DNA of 15,884 nucleotides, from positions 1 through 15,884 of the forward strand of contig JAUVKA010000025.1 in the NCBI GenBank assembly GCA_030592205.1. Direction: 5' to 3'. The notes beneath the pieces are model-generated. The model searched no databases. It was not told the DNA's origin and worked only from the letters and a program-made list of their open reading frames with translations. Shown one piece after another: positions 6,601 through 13,574 of this stretch. Both the position numbers and the translations under genes were made by a program. Source of the DNA: Bacteroidota bacterium (GTDB lineage Bacteria > Bacteroidota > Bacteroidia > Bacteroidales > UBA12481). Numbering within the stretch: position 1 is the first letter of the stretch; each line of letters begins with the position of its first letter.

Positions 6601-7088
6601 CTAAATTATATCACGATTTGTTTGGCACATCCCCCGGATCTATAAGAGGAAGAGAGGAGTGGTACTCTACACACGAAGGCCTTTTATACGGAACACCAAT
6701 TTCGGGAGTCGTTCCAAAAGGATATGTGGAAGACGGAGTAAACGAGGAAACAGGTGAACCCAATGACGTAGCGGTTCAACCAATGTTGCGAAATGTGAAT
6801 GTGATTTATTTTGATAAAATTGTATCAGATTATATTATTGATGCAAGCAATATACGTTTGAGAGAGCTGTCGTTGGGTTATAGTTTTCCTCAGCGCTGGT
6901 TAAATAAATCATTTATAAAAAATGTAAATATTTCATTTATAGCAAGAAACCTGTTTTTCTTCTTTAATGCATCAGGTGACTATGACCCTGAATCGGGATT
7001 TAATTCAGGAAGTATTGGAAATGCATTTGAATTAAATCCAATGCCCAGCTCGAGAAGTTATGGTTTTAGTGTGAATTTGAATTTTTAA
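3681..7088 (+). CDS. susC: SusC/RagA-family TonB-dependent outer-membrane transporter with STN domain
   Basis: A 1135-residue outer-membrane beta-barrel that imports oligosaccharides using TonB energy. Residues 1-20 are a signal peptide ending AMFA before QRDSS. Residues 25-98 form a secretin/TonB short N-terminal (STN) domain (VTVRLENVSLREAIQNI, then FFYND, then YQILEGKLIVI), the module that signals to anti-sigma factors. A carboxypeptidase-regulatory-like beta-sandwich follows at about 107-178 (VSGQVVASENGESIPGAHVF). The plug (about 195-328) holds the family signatures RPLIVIDGIPVSGG and INPEDVESMSVLKGAGAAAV with YGSRGANGVILITTKKG. The remainder is barrel, ending FSVNLNF with the aromatic last residue needed for outer-membrane insertion. 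Length is typical for STN-bearing SusC proteins. The stop overlaps the first ATG of susD by one base. A sigma/anti-sigma pair would be expected to partner the STN domain, but none is in the window. Confidence 0.96.
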   Translation: MRNLYLTFVFLIVVPSAMFAQRDSSVTVRLENVSLREAIQNIQNNSEFRFFYNDDIPTLDKKITLRLRRVNILQLMDSLLMDTELLYQILEGKLIVISTIEGLEKHEVSGQVVASENGESIPGAHVFIKGTSTGTTTDLHGNFNILVPGGETILVFSFLGYDPIELPSAGLTDIRVSLEESSKKLEEVVITALNISREKSSLGYSLTQVGSEEINQVKQNNPINSLAGKVAGLQISSTPSGIDGSSRVVLRGVSSLSSGNRPLIVIDGIPVSGGSYGGASEWGGTDKGDALSDINPEDVESMSVLKGAGAAAVYGSRGANGVILITTKKGKKRKGLGISFNSSFMAENPMKLPEFQNEYGQGAFGRYPSEVYGSLSDIMGEEPWIWSWGSKMDGSSKEEWLGNEIPYEDQANYFKEFYRTGNTYMNTLAFDGGNENTTFRASVTNQNSSGMYPTNDMDKQTFNLHSSSKFGKGIVLDTKINYIHNKVNNRPYLAEDPANAGWSLGALPRNVVLETVKDHAMAADGSEQWAWDRTVSNPYWTMQNKKNNDEKNRLQGLVSIKFDLSEKFDLLIRSGLDLTSRNAKEYASGGSYNHSSFQGFMNQSFSNSYEWNNDFLFTYNQKVSKSVNINLSIGGNHRYNQWKGIGQSGSDWKVPGFYHMSNLQNYSTWESFSQKEVLSLYGISSISFKNYLYFDFTYRDDWSSTLPAENNSYSFYSGNLSFLFTEALDIQSSVFSKGKVRASIARVGNDAGAYQTTNYYSVGQSSFSYPIGSMSGRLAFQDFKPEITDSWELGTNLGFFKNRLEFDFAYYDGTSKNQIMPVELAPSSGFGSIMINAGEVRNHGFEVLFNGSAISQANFSWDLSLNFSKNISEVVSLYQGVDRRVILQAVTGFAFVELRPGDPFGSIYGYDYARNEKGQKLVDNYGYPVKSEYKRLGDINPDLMGGLSNHLSYKNFKLNFLIDFQIGGEYYSETKLYHDLFGTSPGSIRGREEWYSTHEGLLYGTPISGVVPKGYVEDGVNEETGEPNDVAVQPMLRNVNVIYFDKIVSDYIIDASNIRLRELSLGYSFPQRWLNKSFIKNVNISFIARNLFFFFNASGDYDPESGFNSGSIGNAFELNPMPSSRSYGFSVNLNF

Positions 7089-8647
7089 TGCCAATCATCC
7101 GAAGAATGAAAATGATCATCACTATGATAAAGCCCTTAATAGTTATTCTGATACTTGCCCTTGTTATATCAGGATTAACGAATTGTACTGAGCGATGGGA
7201 AGAAATGAACAATGACCCGAACAGGCTGACAGATCTTTCTGATGAGTATCTTTTTACAAGTGCAGTTAGAGGAGCGTTTAATGATGACAGGGGTGATATT
7301 CAAGTAAACTTTGGAGGTCAGTATGCGCATGTCTATATTTCAAATAACTGGGTACGTGAAATTGACAAGTATAATGGATTCGGAACCCAGGATTATCCGG
7401 AAATGGTTTTTAGTGGCGTGTACAACTCTTCCATCCGCAATGCAGTGGAAGTCCTAAAGCTGACTTCTGAGGGCGAGAAGTACGAGAATAAATGGCACAA
7501 TGTCCAGGCTCAGATCATAGCAATTATCAGCTTTTCCAGGTTAACAGACATGTTTGGTGATGTTCCGTACAGCGAAGGGGGGATGGCTAAATACGGAATA
7601 GAGGAACCTAAATATGACAAACAGGAGGATATCTATTCTGATATGGTTGAAAGGTTGAAAAACTCTATGATTGCTTTAAATGAACCGGATGCGTCAACTC
7701 AAATTTACGCTTCTTTTATCGATCCAATCTTTAAAGGAGATATTGATAAATGGATTCGTTTTGCTAATTCATACAGCTTGCATCTGGCTATGAGGGCCAG
7801 ATTTGCTGATCCCGGGAAATATGAGCCCATAATAGCTGAGTCTCTTTCTCTGCCGTTAATTGAAAGCAATGACGAGAATCCAATACTGGAAACTTCGGAG
7901 AGCAAAAGCGACCTCTATAACCCATGGTACTGGACTTGGAAATCCAGCCAGGAAGGGGTGTATAATCTTGTTTGGTCTGAGAAGTTTATTGATCTTTTGA
8001 AGGAAACGAATGACCCCCGTTTATCATTTTTTGCCACGAAGAATCCGGATGGAGCATATAAAGGCATGCCCAATGGTCTGACTGACGAGGCGTTTTCTGC
8101 ATGGAACAAGAAAAACGCTTCAATACCCACAGGAGATTTTTTCGCAAAAGATCAGCCAATATTCCTGATAACTGCTGCTCAGATCTGGTTGTACAGAGCA
8201 GAAGCTGCTCTGTTTAATATAAGTGGTGCCGGTGGTGATGCAAATGCGATGTATCAAACTGCTATAGGATTAGCAATGGAACAGTGGAATATTGATGCCG
8301 ATTCCATCGATACCTATCTGGCTGAGGAAGAAGAAGCTACTCTATATGGAGACCGGGAGAATATGTTCAGACAAATATCTACACAGATGTGGATTGCCTG
8401 TATTCCTAATGCCTTTGAATCATGGTGTACCATTCGCCGGACCGGATATCCTGTGATCCCTCAAAGAACCAGTCCGGAGGTCTCGCAGGGAATCACCAAC
8501 GGATATATGCCATCAAGGGTTTCTTACCCGGTTACAAAGGAGAGAACGATTAATGGTGATCATCTTGATGAAGCGATTAGTCGCATACCCGGTGGCCAGG
8601 ACAGGATTGACGCAAAAGTATGGTGGGATACCCGTGATATTCAATGA
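7088..8647 (+). CDS. susD: SusD/RagB-family glycan-binding surface lipoprotein
   Basis: A protein of up to 519 residues, the lid and glycan-binding partner of the SusC channel on the cell surface. The signal peptide (KPLIVILILALVISGLTNC) ends at a lipidated Cys33, counting from the first ATG. Family landmarks include EEMNNDPNRL right after the lipid Cys, SFSRLTDMFGDVPYSEGG (TPR region), PIFKGDIDKWIRFANSYSLH and LAMRARF. This pattern fits the SusD-like_2/3 Pfam subgroup rather than the classic SusD of Bacteroides starch use. The first ATG overlaps the susC stop (TAATG), giving translational coupling. In-frame ATGs at 7106, 7112 and 7124 would give shorter signal peptides of equally normal shape, so the exact start is uncertain. 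It is followed by a PKD lipoprotein gene, the usual place of SusE/F-type proteins. Confidence 0.94.
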   Translation: MPIIRRMKMIITMIKPLIVILILALVISGLTNCTERWEEMNNDPNRLTDLSDEYLFTSAVRGAFNDDRGDIQVNFGGQYAHVYISNNWVREIDKYNGFGTQDYPEMVFSGVYNSSIRNAVEVLKLTSEGEKYENKWHNVQAQIIAIISFSRLTDMFGDVPYSEGGMAKYGIEEPKYDKQEDIYSDMVERLKNSMIALNEPDASTQIYASFIDPIFKGDIDKWIRFANSYSLHLAMRARFADPGKYEPIIAESLSLPLIESNDENPILETSESKSDLYNPWYWTWKSSQEGVYNLVWSEKFIDLLKETNDPRLSFFATKNPDGAYKGMPNGLTDEAFSAWNKKNASIPTGDFFAKDQPIFLITAAQIWLYRAEAALFNISGAGGDANAMYQTAIGLAMEQWNIDADSIDTYLAEEEEATLYGDRENMFRQISTQMWIACIPNAFESWCTIRRTGYPVIPQRTSPEVSQGITNGYMPSRVSYPVTKERTINGDHLDEAISRIPGGQDRIDAKVWWDTRDIQ

Positions 8648-8706
8648 CAATCCTATTAGGCTTAGATTAGATATATTTTTCATTATTATTTTATATGTTT
8701 ATGATC

Positions 8707-9672
8707 ATGAAATACAAAGGATTATTAAAGAAAGTTTTAGCATTAGTTTTGATCCTGTTTTTGGGGATTTATTTTACAGGATGTAAAGAAGAGATACCTG
8801 CACCAACTCTTGGATTATTTATTACTGTGAATGGATTTACTGTAGATATTGCGGCCGAATCAACAGGTGCAGCTTCCTGGCAATGGAACTATGGTGATGG
8901 TACAGTTTCTGATTCTGTGGGCAGCCATTCCTATACTTATGCAACAGGTGGAGACTATACAATTGAATGTACTGTTACCGGAGATGGTGGAGAAACCATA
9001 AAAACAAAAGCTGTAACCATAGCAACGATTGAGGAACTTTTAACCGGAGGATCCGGTGCCGCTAATGGTAAAACCTGGGTGCTCTCCAGAACTGTTGGAG
9101 GCAACGATGGAGTGGGACATATAAAAGAGGAGCTTGTACCTAATATATTTCCGGCGGTGAATAATATGTTGGATGTAATCGGATTACCTGATGAATATGA
9201 CAATGAGTATACTTTTTATTTTGATGGCAGCTATTCTCTTAATAATATAAATGGAGATGTAATGTCACCCTGGATCTATAGTTCTTTTGAGGTTGATCCT
9301 GGTGACATTGTACACACAACAGGTTATGGGTTCTTTCAGATAACTTATCCAAATCCGGAATCTGCCACATGGTCCTTGTCAGAAAATGCGGATTTAACCA
9401 TTGAATCTGTATATGATGAGGATATTGATATCGGACCCAAGGTGGGTGTTCCACTAACGGTTCAATATGAAAATGTGGACTACATTACCTTTACAGGTGA
9501 TGGTTTCATCGGCCTGAAAGACTATACAACAACAGCGATGATCAGGGAAATATCGCCTGATAGAATGACTATAACCCTGTTCTATCACGAGTATATGGGT
9601 GATCCGGAAAATGATGGTGCATTGTACCTGCGGCCCAGCTTAGCATTGACGATGTCATATGATGCCAAATAG
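8707..9672 (+). CDS. PKD-domain surface lipoprotein in the SusE/F position
   Basis: A 321-residue lipoprotein counted from the ATG at 8707; ATGs at 8695 and 8701 are also in frame. I chose 8707 because MKYKGLLKKVLALVLIL gives a normal signal peptide with lipobox FTGC (lipid Cys26). A PKD immunoglobulin-like domain follows (about residues 36-107) with the hallmark SWQWNYGDGT and SHSYTYATGGDYTIECTVT. The rest (about 115-321) begins ANGKTWVLSR, is rich in beta strands and acidic loops, and ends LALTMSYDAK; I do not recognise it as a named domain. In SUS-type loci, genes placed right after susD often encode extra surface glycan-binding lipoproteins, so a binding or substrate-presenting role is likely. 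It lies 59 bases after susD, probably in the same transcript. The ligand is unknown. Confidence 0.88.
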   Translation: MKYKGLLKKVLALVLILFLGIYFTGCKEEIPAPTLGLFITVNGFTVDIAAESTGAASWQWNYGDGTVSDSVGSHSYTYATGGDYTIECTVTGDGGETIKTKAVTIATIEELLTGGSGAANGKTWVLSRTVGGNDGVGHIKEELVPNIFPAVNNMLDVIGLPDEYDNEYTFYFDGSYSLNNINGDVMSPWIYSSFEVDPGDIVHTTGYGFFQITYPNPESATWSLSENADLTIESVYDEDIDIGPKVGVPLTVQYENVDYITFTGDGFIGLKDYTTTAMIREISPDRMTITLFYHEYMGDPENDGALYLRPSLALTMSYDAK

Positions 9673-9879
9673 CATTTAACAAACTTTAATACATATTATT
9701 CTTAGTAGTAATCCTTTAAGTATTGAAAACCAAAACTTCAGGGCAAGACCAAGATTCTATTTTCAATACAAAGACCAAAAATTCCTTATGGTGGTGTCAT
9801 TGTCGAAAAATAAATGAATCCTTTCTGGAAAGTATTTTTATTAACGATAGATGATTACTTTTGGGTGTAATCAAAATTG
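9673..9879 (+). other. Intergenic gap before the S41 peptidase gene
   Basis: About 207 AT-rich bases with no gene and no clear terminator hairpin. The only regulatory-looking element is a TAnnTTTG box near its right end. Confidence 0.4.
9856..9863 (+). promoter_or_regulatory. Possible Bacteroidota -7 promoter box (TAnnTTTG)
   Basis: TACTTTTG matches the Bacteroidota -7 consensus TAnnTTTG exactly. Transcription would start near 9870, leaving a leader of only about 10 bases before the ATG at 9880. No clear TTTG -33 box lies at the right distance; a T-rich run precedes it. Weak support. Confidence 0.25.
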
Positions 9880-11418
9880 ATGAAACAAGCCCTTTCCTTA
9901 TTTTTTTTAATCATTTTACTCGGAAGTTGTGCTACTGTCAATAAGTATAGCAGCAATCTGAATATCCCAAGAAATCAGCAAGATCTTAAATCGGATATAG
10001 ATTTTGCTTATAGGAAACTGCAAAAGCTACACCCCAAGCTATATCAATATATTAGCAAGGAAGATCTGGATTTTAAATTTGACAGTCTAAAAGCTTCCAT
10101 AAAAGCACCTATGTCGGCTAATGACTTCTATTTTATGCTGAGTCCGGTAATTGCTTCCATCAAACAAGGCCATACCAGATTGCTTCCAGACAATAAGAAG
10201 CTCAAGATCAAGGATATTTTTACTGAAGTTGAAAACCATAGGTCATCCTTATATCAATTTGAATATGTATTACTTGACGATAAACTTTACATATCAAAAA
10301 ACATATATGGAGATCCGGGAATAAAAACGGGAACGGAACTTTTAAGCGTCAATAACATCAAGCCCTCTGAGCTGATATCAAAATACAGACCTACCTTCTC
10401 ATCTGATGGATTCAATCAAACATTTATAGACCACAAACTCGGCAGCGATTTCCCGGAGTGGTTCTATATTAAACATGATATTGAAGATAGTGTGGTTTGC
10501 AAGATGAAATACAATGATAGCATTCAAACTATTACCCTTCGGGAACTCGAACCTGGCGAGAGAAAGATCTCAAGCGAGAAAAAAGTAGAAATGAAATCTG
10601 CCCGAGCATCTAAATACTTAACTAAAAAACTGAGTTTTCTTGATGCTGACAGTAGTATAGCCATCATTGATATCGATAACTTTTATGAGGATAATTACTT
10701 TAAGTTCTATCGAAATACTTTCAGATTATTGGATACCCTCAATACAAAAAACCTTATTCTAGATTTAAGAGACAATCCGGGCGGAGAAACAAGGGACGCT
10801 AAGGATCTATATTCCTACCTGATGGATACCAGTTTTGTTTTTGTAGAAAAGTCAGAGCTTACATCAGCGACCAGCATCCTGACTGCAAATTATTTTAAAG
10901 GAAATCCAACTTCCGTGAAAATACTTCTTGCCATCCTCTCTCCATTTGAGCTGATATCCAGGGGGAAGGCTGCATCATTGATAGAACAAGACCCTGCTGA
11001 CAACAAATATTATCTTCCCTTTCCTGAATCAATGTCTAGTAGATGCAGCCACTATAATTATAAAGAAAATCTCTATGTATTGATCGATGGTGGCACTTTC
11101 TCGGCAGCCTGTATTTTAGCTGCTAATTTAAAAGGTTCAGAAAGGGCTTTATTTGTTGGAGAAGAAACGGGTGGCTCTTATAATGGTACAGTGGCAGGAA
11201 AAATGAAAACTATAACTTTACCCAAATCCAAGTTGAATCTTATCTTCGGCTTAGCTAATTTTCAGCCACATTATCAAACTGATATTGAGGGACGAGGAAT
11301 ATTCCCTGACATTGAAATGGAACCTACTTTAGAAGATATTATTAATGGTCAGGATCCAGCCTTAAATTGGATTTTGGATGATATCAAAAGAAAGCAATCA
11401 GCGAATAGTATAAAGTGA
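9880..11418 (+). CDS. S41-family (tricorn/C-terminal-processing type) peptidase lipoprotein
   Basis: A 512-residue lipoprotein. Signal peptide KQALSLFFLIILLGSC gives lipid Cys17. The N-terminal helical region (about 30-105) ends in IKQGHTRLLPD, with His98 in the GHT motif used as catalytic His in tricorn-like S41 enzymes. A PDZ-like segment follows (about 125-165, GIKTGTELLSVNN). The S41 core starts near residue 255 with SIAIIDIDNFY and LILDLRDNPGG, then DGGTFSAACILAANL with predicted nucleophile Ser408, then VGEETGGSYNG supplying the acidic residue (Glu428/429). All expected catalytic elements are present, so it is probably an active serine peptidase facing the periplasm or surface. The ATG at 9880 is preferred to the TTG at 9877. 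It stands between the SUS lipoproteins and the fucosidase, 26 bases before the latter's ATG, suggesting co-transcription. Substrate unknown; glycoprotein or glycopeptide cleavage is inference. Confidence 0.88.
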   Translation: MKQALSLFFLIILLGSCATVNKYSSNLNIPRNQQDLKSDIDFAYRKLQKLHPKLYQYISKEDLDFKFDSLKASIKAPMSANDFYFMLSPVIASIKQGHTRLLPDNKKLKIKDIFTEVENHRSSLYQFEYVLLDDKLYISKNIYGDPGIKTGTELLSVNNIKPSELISKYRPTFSSDGFNQTFIDHKLGSDFPEWFYIKHDIEDSVVCKMKYNDSIQTITLRELEPGERKISSEKKVEMKSARASKYLTKKLSFLDADSSIAIIDIDNFYEDNYFKFYRNTFRLLDTLNTKNLILDLRDNPGGETRDAKDLYSYLMDTSFVFVEKSELTSATSILTANYFKGNPTSVKILLAILSPFELISRGKAASLIEQDPADNKYYLPFPESMSSRCSHYNYKENLYVLIDGGTFSAACILAANLKGSERALFVGEETGGSYNGTVAGKMKTITLPKSKLNLIFGLANFQPHYQTDIEGRGIFPDIEMEPTLEDIINGQDPALNWILDDIKRKQSANSIK

Positions 11419-11444
11419 ATTTTATCTTTATAAAACAAAAATAC

Positions 11445-13049
11445 ATGAAGATCAGGCATCTATTATTAATCAGTCTAACAATTATTCTTTCTTCCGGCTG
11501 TAGCACTCAACAAGAAAACCTATCCTGGGAAGAACAACGTGATATATATGAATTCCCGGAATGGTTTACAGAAGCCAGATTAGGAATCTGGGCACACTGG
11601 GGAGCTCAAACAGAGCCAAGATTAGGAGGCGGTTGGTATGCGCGTCATATGTACATGCAGGATGTGGGAACACAGCAATGGGGAGCAAATGCCTACCCTT
11701 ATCATCTTAAAACATACGGCCATCCATCAGAGATTGGATATAAAGATGTCATAAATGAATGGAAAGCCGAGAATCTGGATACTGATGCTCTGCTTAAGTA
11801 TTTCAAGGACATTGGAGCTAAGTATTTTGTAATATTAGCTAACCATCACGATAGCTTCGATAATTTCAATTCAACCTACTATGCCTGGAATTCCGTTAAT
11901 GTTGGGCCAAAGCGGGATATTGTAAAAGAGTTTGAAGTATCGTCCAAAAAATATAAAATCCCCTTTGGGGTAAGCTCGCATGACGACCGCTACCTGGGAT
12001 GGTGGCTGCCGGCTTTTGGGGCAGACACTGCCGGTCCTTATAAAGACATCCCCTATGATGGACATATGACAAAAGAAGATGGCATTGGAAAATGGTGGGA
12101 AGGACTGGATCCGGCTGATCTTTATGGTCTGCCTCCTGAAAAGAGAACACCGGAATGGATACAGGGAGTGAAAGAAAACTGGGTGCTTCGTACTACTGAG
12201 CTCGCCACAAAATATGATGTAGACATGCTCTGGTTTGATGGCTATGGATTTCCATATAAAGAATACGGACAAGAGGCTTGTCAGAATTATTATAATCATA
12301 GATTGAAAAGAAATGGTAAGATTGATGGAATTGTAGCCGGTAAGTTCTTCGAAGAACCATCTACGGTAAAAGATATTGAGCGGGGCGGATCAAATGAGAT
12401 ACTCCCCTATCCATGGCAGGGAACACTCACTTTTGGCAGCTGGTTTTATAAGGAAGATCGTGCCATCAGGCATAATGCAAGGACTGTTATTGAGATGCTG
12501 ACAGACATGATGAGTAAAAACGGCAATATGCTGCTTAATGTAGAGCTGCTAAAGGACGGCACCATTCCTCCAGACCACAAACTTATTTTAGATGATATCG
12601 GTGCGTGGGTAAATCTAAATAAAGAAGCAATTTATTCATCCAAGCCATGGGGAGTATATGGAGATAATCTGAATTCATATCTAAAAGTTTTAGAAGACAA
12701 AAATATTGGTGAAGCTGATCTTGAAGCTCTTAAAGAGCAGGCTAAAGCTGAACATTATAATGAAAGGACAGTTGACAGCTACGCATATGGCTCTGAGGAA
12801 GTAAGGTTTACGACAAATGGCAAGAACTTATACATTTTCGTTCTTAACCCCGAAGAAGGTCGGATTGAACTCCCTTCGCTGGGATTGAAATCAGAACAGA
12901 AGCCCGGCAAGATAAAATCAATAAAAATGCTGGGCGGCAAGGATAAAATTGAGTTCGAGCAGGGAGATGAGCATTTGACATTTAACGTCCCTGTTGAACG
13001 GCCTAATAATTATGCAATAGTTTTTAGGGTTAAAGGGGCAATAAAATAA
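11445..13049 (+). CDS. GH29 alpha-L-fucosidase lipoprotein
   Basis: A 534-residue retaining glycosidase that removes terminal alpha-L-fucose (some GH29 members act on alpha-L-galactose). The ATG at 11445 is chosen over an in-frame GTG at 11415 because MKIRHLLLISLTIILSSGC is a proper lipoprotein signal with Cys19. The (beta/alpha)8 domain shows EARLGIWAHWGAQTEP (about 44-59), WYARHMYMQ, ANHHDSFDNFNSTYYAWNSV (132-151) and GPKRDIVKEF. The nucleophile Asp265 lies in VDMLWFDGYG. SKNGNMLLNVELLKDGTIPP and IGAWVNLNKEAIYSSKPWG complete the family pattern. A C-terminal beta-sandwich (about 445-534) ends NYAIVFRV. Between the HHD motif and the nucleophile there is a tryptophan-rich stretch (WWLPAFGADTAGPYKD through KWWEGLDPADLYG) where many GH29 enzymes have a shorter loop with an SLYEW-like motif. 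Membrane anchoring suggests action in the periplasm or at the surface. A fossil paralogue lies at 3485-3559. Confidence 0.93.
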   Translation: MKIRHLLLISLTIILSSGCSTQQENLSWEEQRDIYEFPEWFTEARLGIWAHWGAQTEPRLGGGWYARHMYMQDVGTQQWGANAYPYHLKTYGHPSEIGYKDVINEWKAENLDTDALLKYFKDIGAKYFVILANHHDSFDNFNSTYYAWNSVNVGPKRDIVKEFEVSSKKYKIPFGVSSHDDRYLGWWLPAFGADTAGPYKDIPYDGHMTKEDGIGKWWEGLDPADLYGLPPEKRTPEWIQGVKENWVLRTTELATKYDVDMLWFDGYGFPYKEYGQEACQNYYNHRLKRNGKIDGIVAGKFFEEPSTVKDIERGGSNEILPYPWQGTLTFGSWFYKEDRAIRHNARTVIEMLTDMMSKNGNMLLNVELLKDGTIPPDHKLILDDIGAWVNLNKEAIYSSKPWGVYGDNLNSYLKVLEDKNIGEADLEALKEQAKAEHYNERTVDSYAYGSEEVRFTTNGKNLYIFVLNPEEGRIELPSLGLKSEQKPGKIKSIKMLGGKDKIEFEQGDEHLTFNVPVERPNNYAIVFRVKGAIK

Positions 13050-13075
13050 TTGTGAATTATAAATTGTGAATTATA
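13048..13075 (+). repeat. 14-base perfect tandem duplication
   Basis: AATTGTGAATTATA occurs twice head to tail (13048-13061, 13062-13075). The first copy includes the last two bases of the fucosidase stop codon. Confidence 0.85.
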
Positions 13076-13126
13076 CTTAACAATATGGCTAAACCATTTT
13101 GCCACAAGCTTTTAGCAATTATTCAA

Positions 13127-13182
13127 TTCCCTGCTTCCCTATTTCCCTATCTCTCTATTTCCCTATTTCGTCCCTATTTCCC
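13127..13182 (+). repeat. Degenerate CCCTATTT tandem repeat
   Basis: The stretch consists of roughly six imperfect copies of TTTCCCTA-type units (TTCCCTGC, TTCCCTAT, TTCCCTATC, TCTCTAT, TTCCCTAT, TTCGTCCCTAT, TTCCC). The strand is strongly pyrimidine-rich. Confidence 0.75.
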
Positions 13183-13226
13183 AAATATTCTTTCTTCATT
13201 GCTTCCCAAACAGCTGCCTTTTGGTG

Positions 13227-13250
13227 TATTGGAATATTGGTATATTGGCT
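13227..13250 (+). repeat. Three tandem copies of an 8-base TATTGGNN unit
   Basis: TATTGGAA (13227-13234), TATTGGTA (13235-13242) and TATTGGCT (13243-13250) follow each other without gaps. Confidence 0.75.
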
Positions 13251-13315
13251 TTTTTATTTCGAGATACTAAAGTATGATTCTTCGATTTTAAAAACGAGCA
13301 TCCCCTGATAGAACC

Positions 13316-13538
13316 ATGAAAGACTCAAAATTATATATCGGAAAGGTGATTCTCGTTACTAAAGCCTCTGGTGAGAAAGAGACCTTTTCCACAGACAAGC
13401 TTTGAGGGCGAGTACAATGGAAATGGTGATATCAGTATGGTTCAAGGATTTGATTTGGTGATGGGAAAGAATTATTCTGTTGTTTTCAGTCCTTATGAGA
13501 CCAATGATGAGTTGGAAATCGTAACGGAAATAAAATAA
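13316..13538 (+). pseudogene. Frameshifted small gene of unknown family
   Basis: From ATG at 13316 the frame reads MKDSKLYIGKVILVTKASG then EKETFSTDKL and stops at TGA 13403-13405. In another frame, starting near 13398, a coding-looking sequence continues: SFEGEYNGNGDISMVQGFDL, then VMGKNYSVVFSPYETNDELE and IVTEIK, to TAA at 13536-13538. Joining the two by a one-base shift near 13390-13400 gives a protein of about 73 residues with alternating polar and apolar residues, as in a beta domain. No signal peptide is visible and I do not recognise the family. It may be a small gene broken by a single indel, or the end of a longer lost gene. A sequencing error at the shift is also possible. It ends 36 bases before the hexosaminidase. 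Confidence 0.5.
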
Positions 13539-13574
13539 GTTTTCCTATACGTCATTAGATTCTAAATTTGTAAC

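Larger units (their letters stand above)
13050..13574 (+). other. Low-complexity intergenic region between fucosidase and hexosaminidase
   Basis: These 525 bases hold three different short tandem repeats in the left half (13048-13075, 13127-13182, 13227-13250) and a frameshifted gene remnant in the right half (13316-13538). Reading frames of 60-70 codons across the repeats give low-complexity Pro/Phe/Ser-rich peptides and are not credible genes. No convincing terminator or promoter was found. Confidence 0.6.

Noticed and set aside
8553..8786. A 77-codon frame spanning the end of susD and the start of the PKD lipoprotein
   Set aside because: It overlaps two well-supported genes in another frame and shows no domain or ribosome site.
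9877..9879. TTG as start of the S41 peptidase
   Set aside because: An ATG follows immediately and gives the same lipoprotein signal; there is no reason to prefer TTG.
11415..11444. GTG start for the fucosidase overlapping the S41 stop
   Set aside because: The extra ten residues would precede a complete lipoprotein signal that starts at the ATG 11445.
13085..13308. Two overlapping 60-70 codon frames across the CCCTATTT repeats
   Set aside because: They simply translate the low-complexity repeats (Pro/Ser/Phe/Leu/Tyr) and have no ribosome site or domain.
13563..13570. TAAATTTG, an exact TAnnTTTG promoter box, just before the hexosaminidase
   Set aside because: It ends only 4 bases before the ATG, so transcription would start at or inside the coding region, and the signal peptide requires this ATG.
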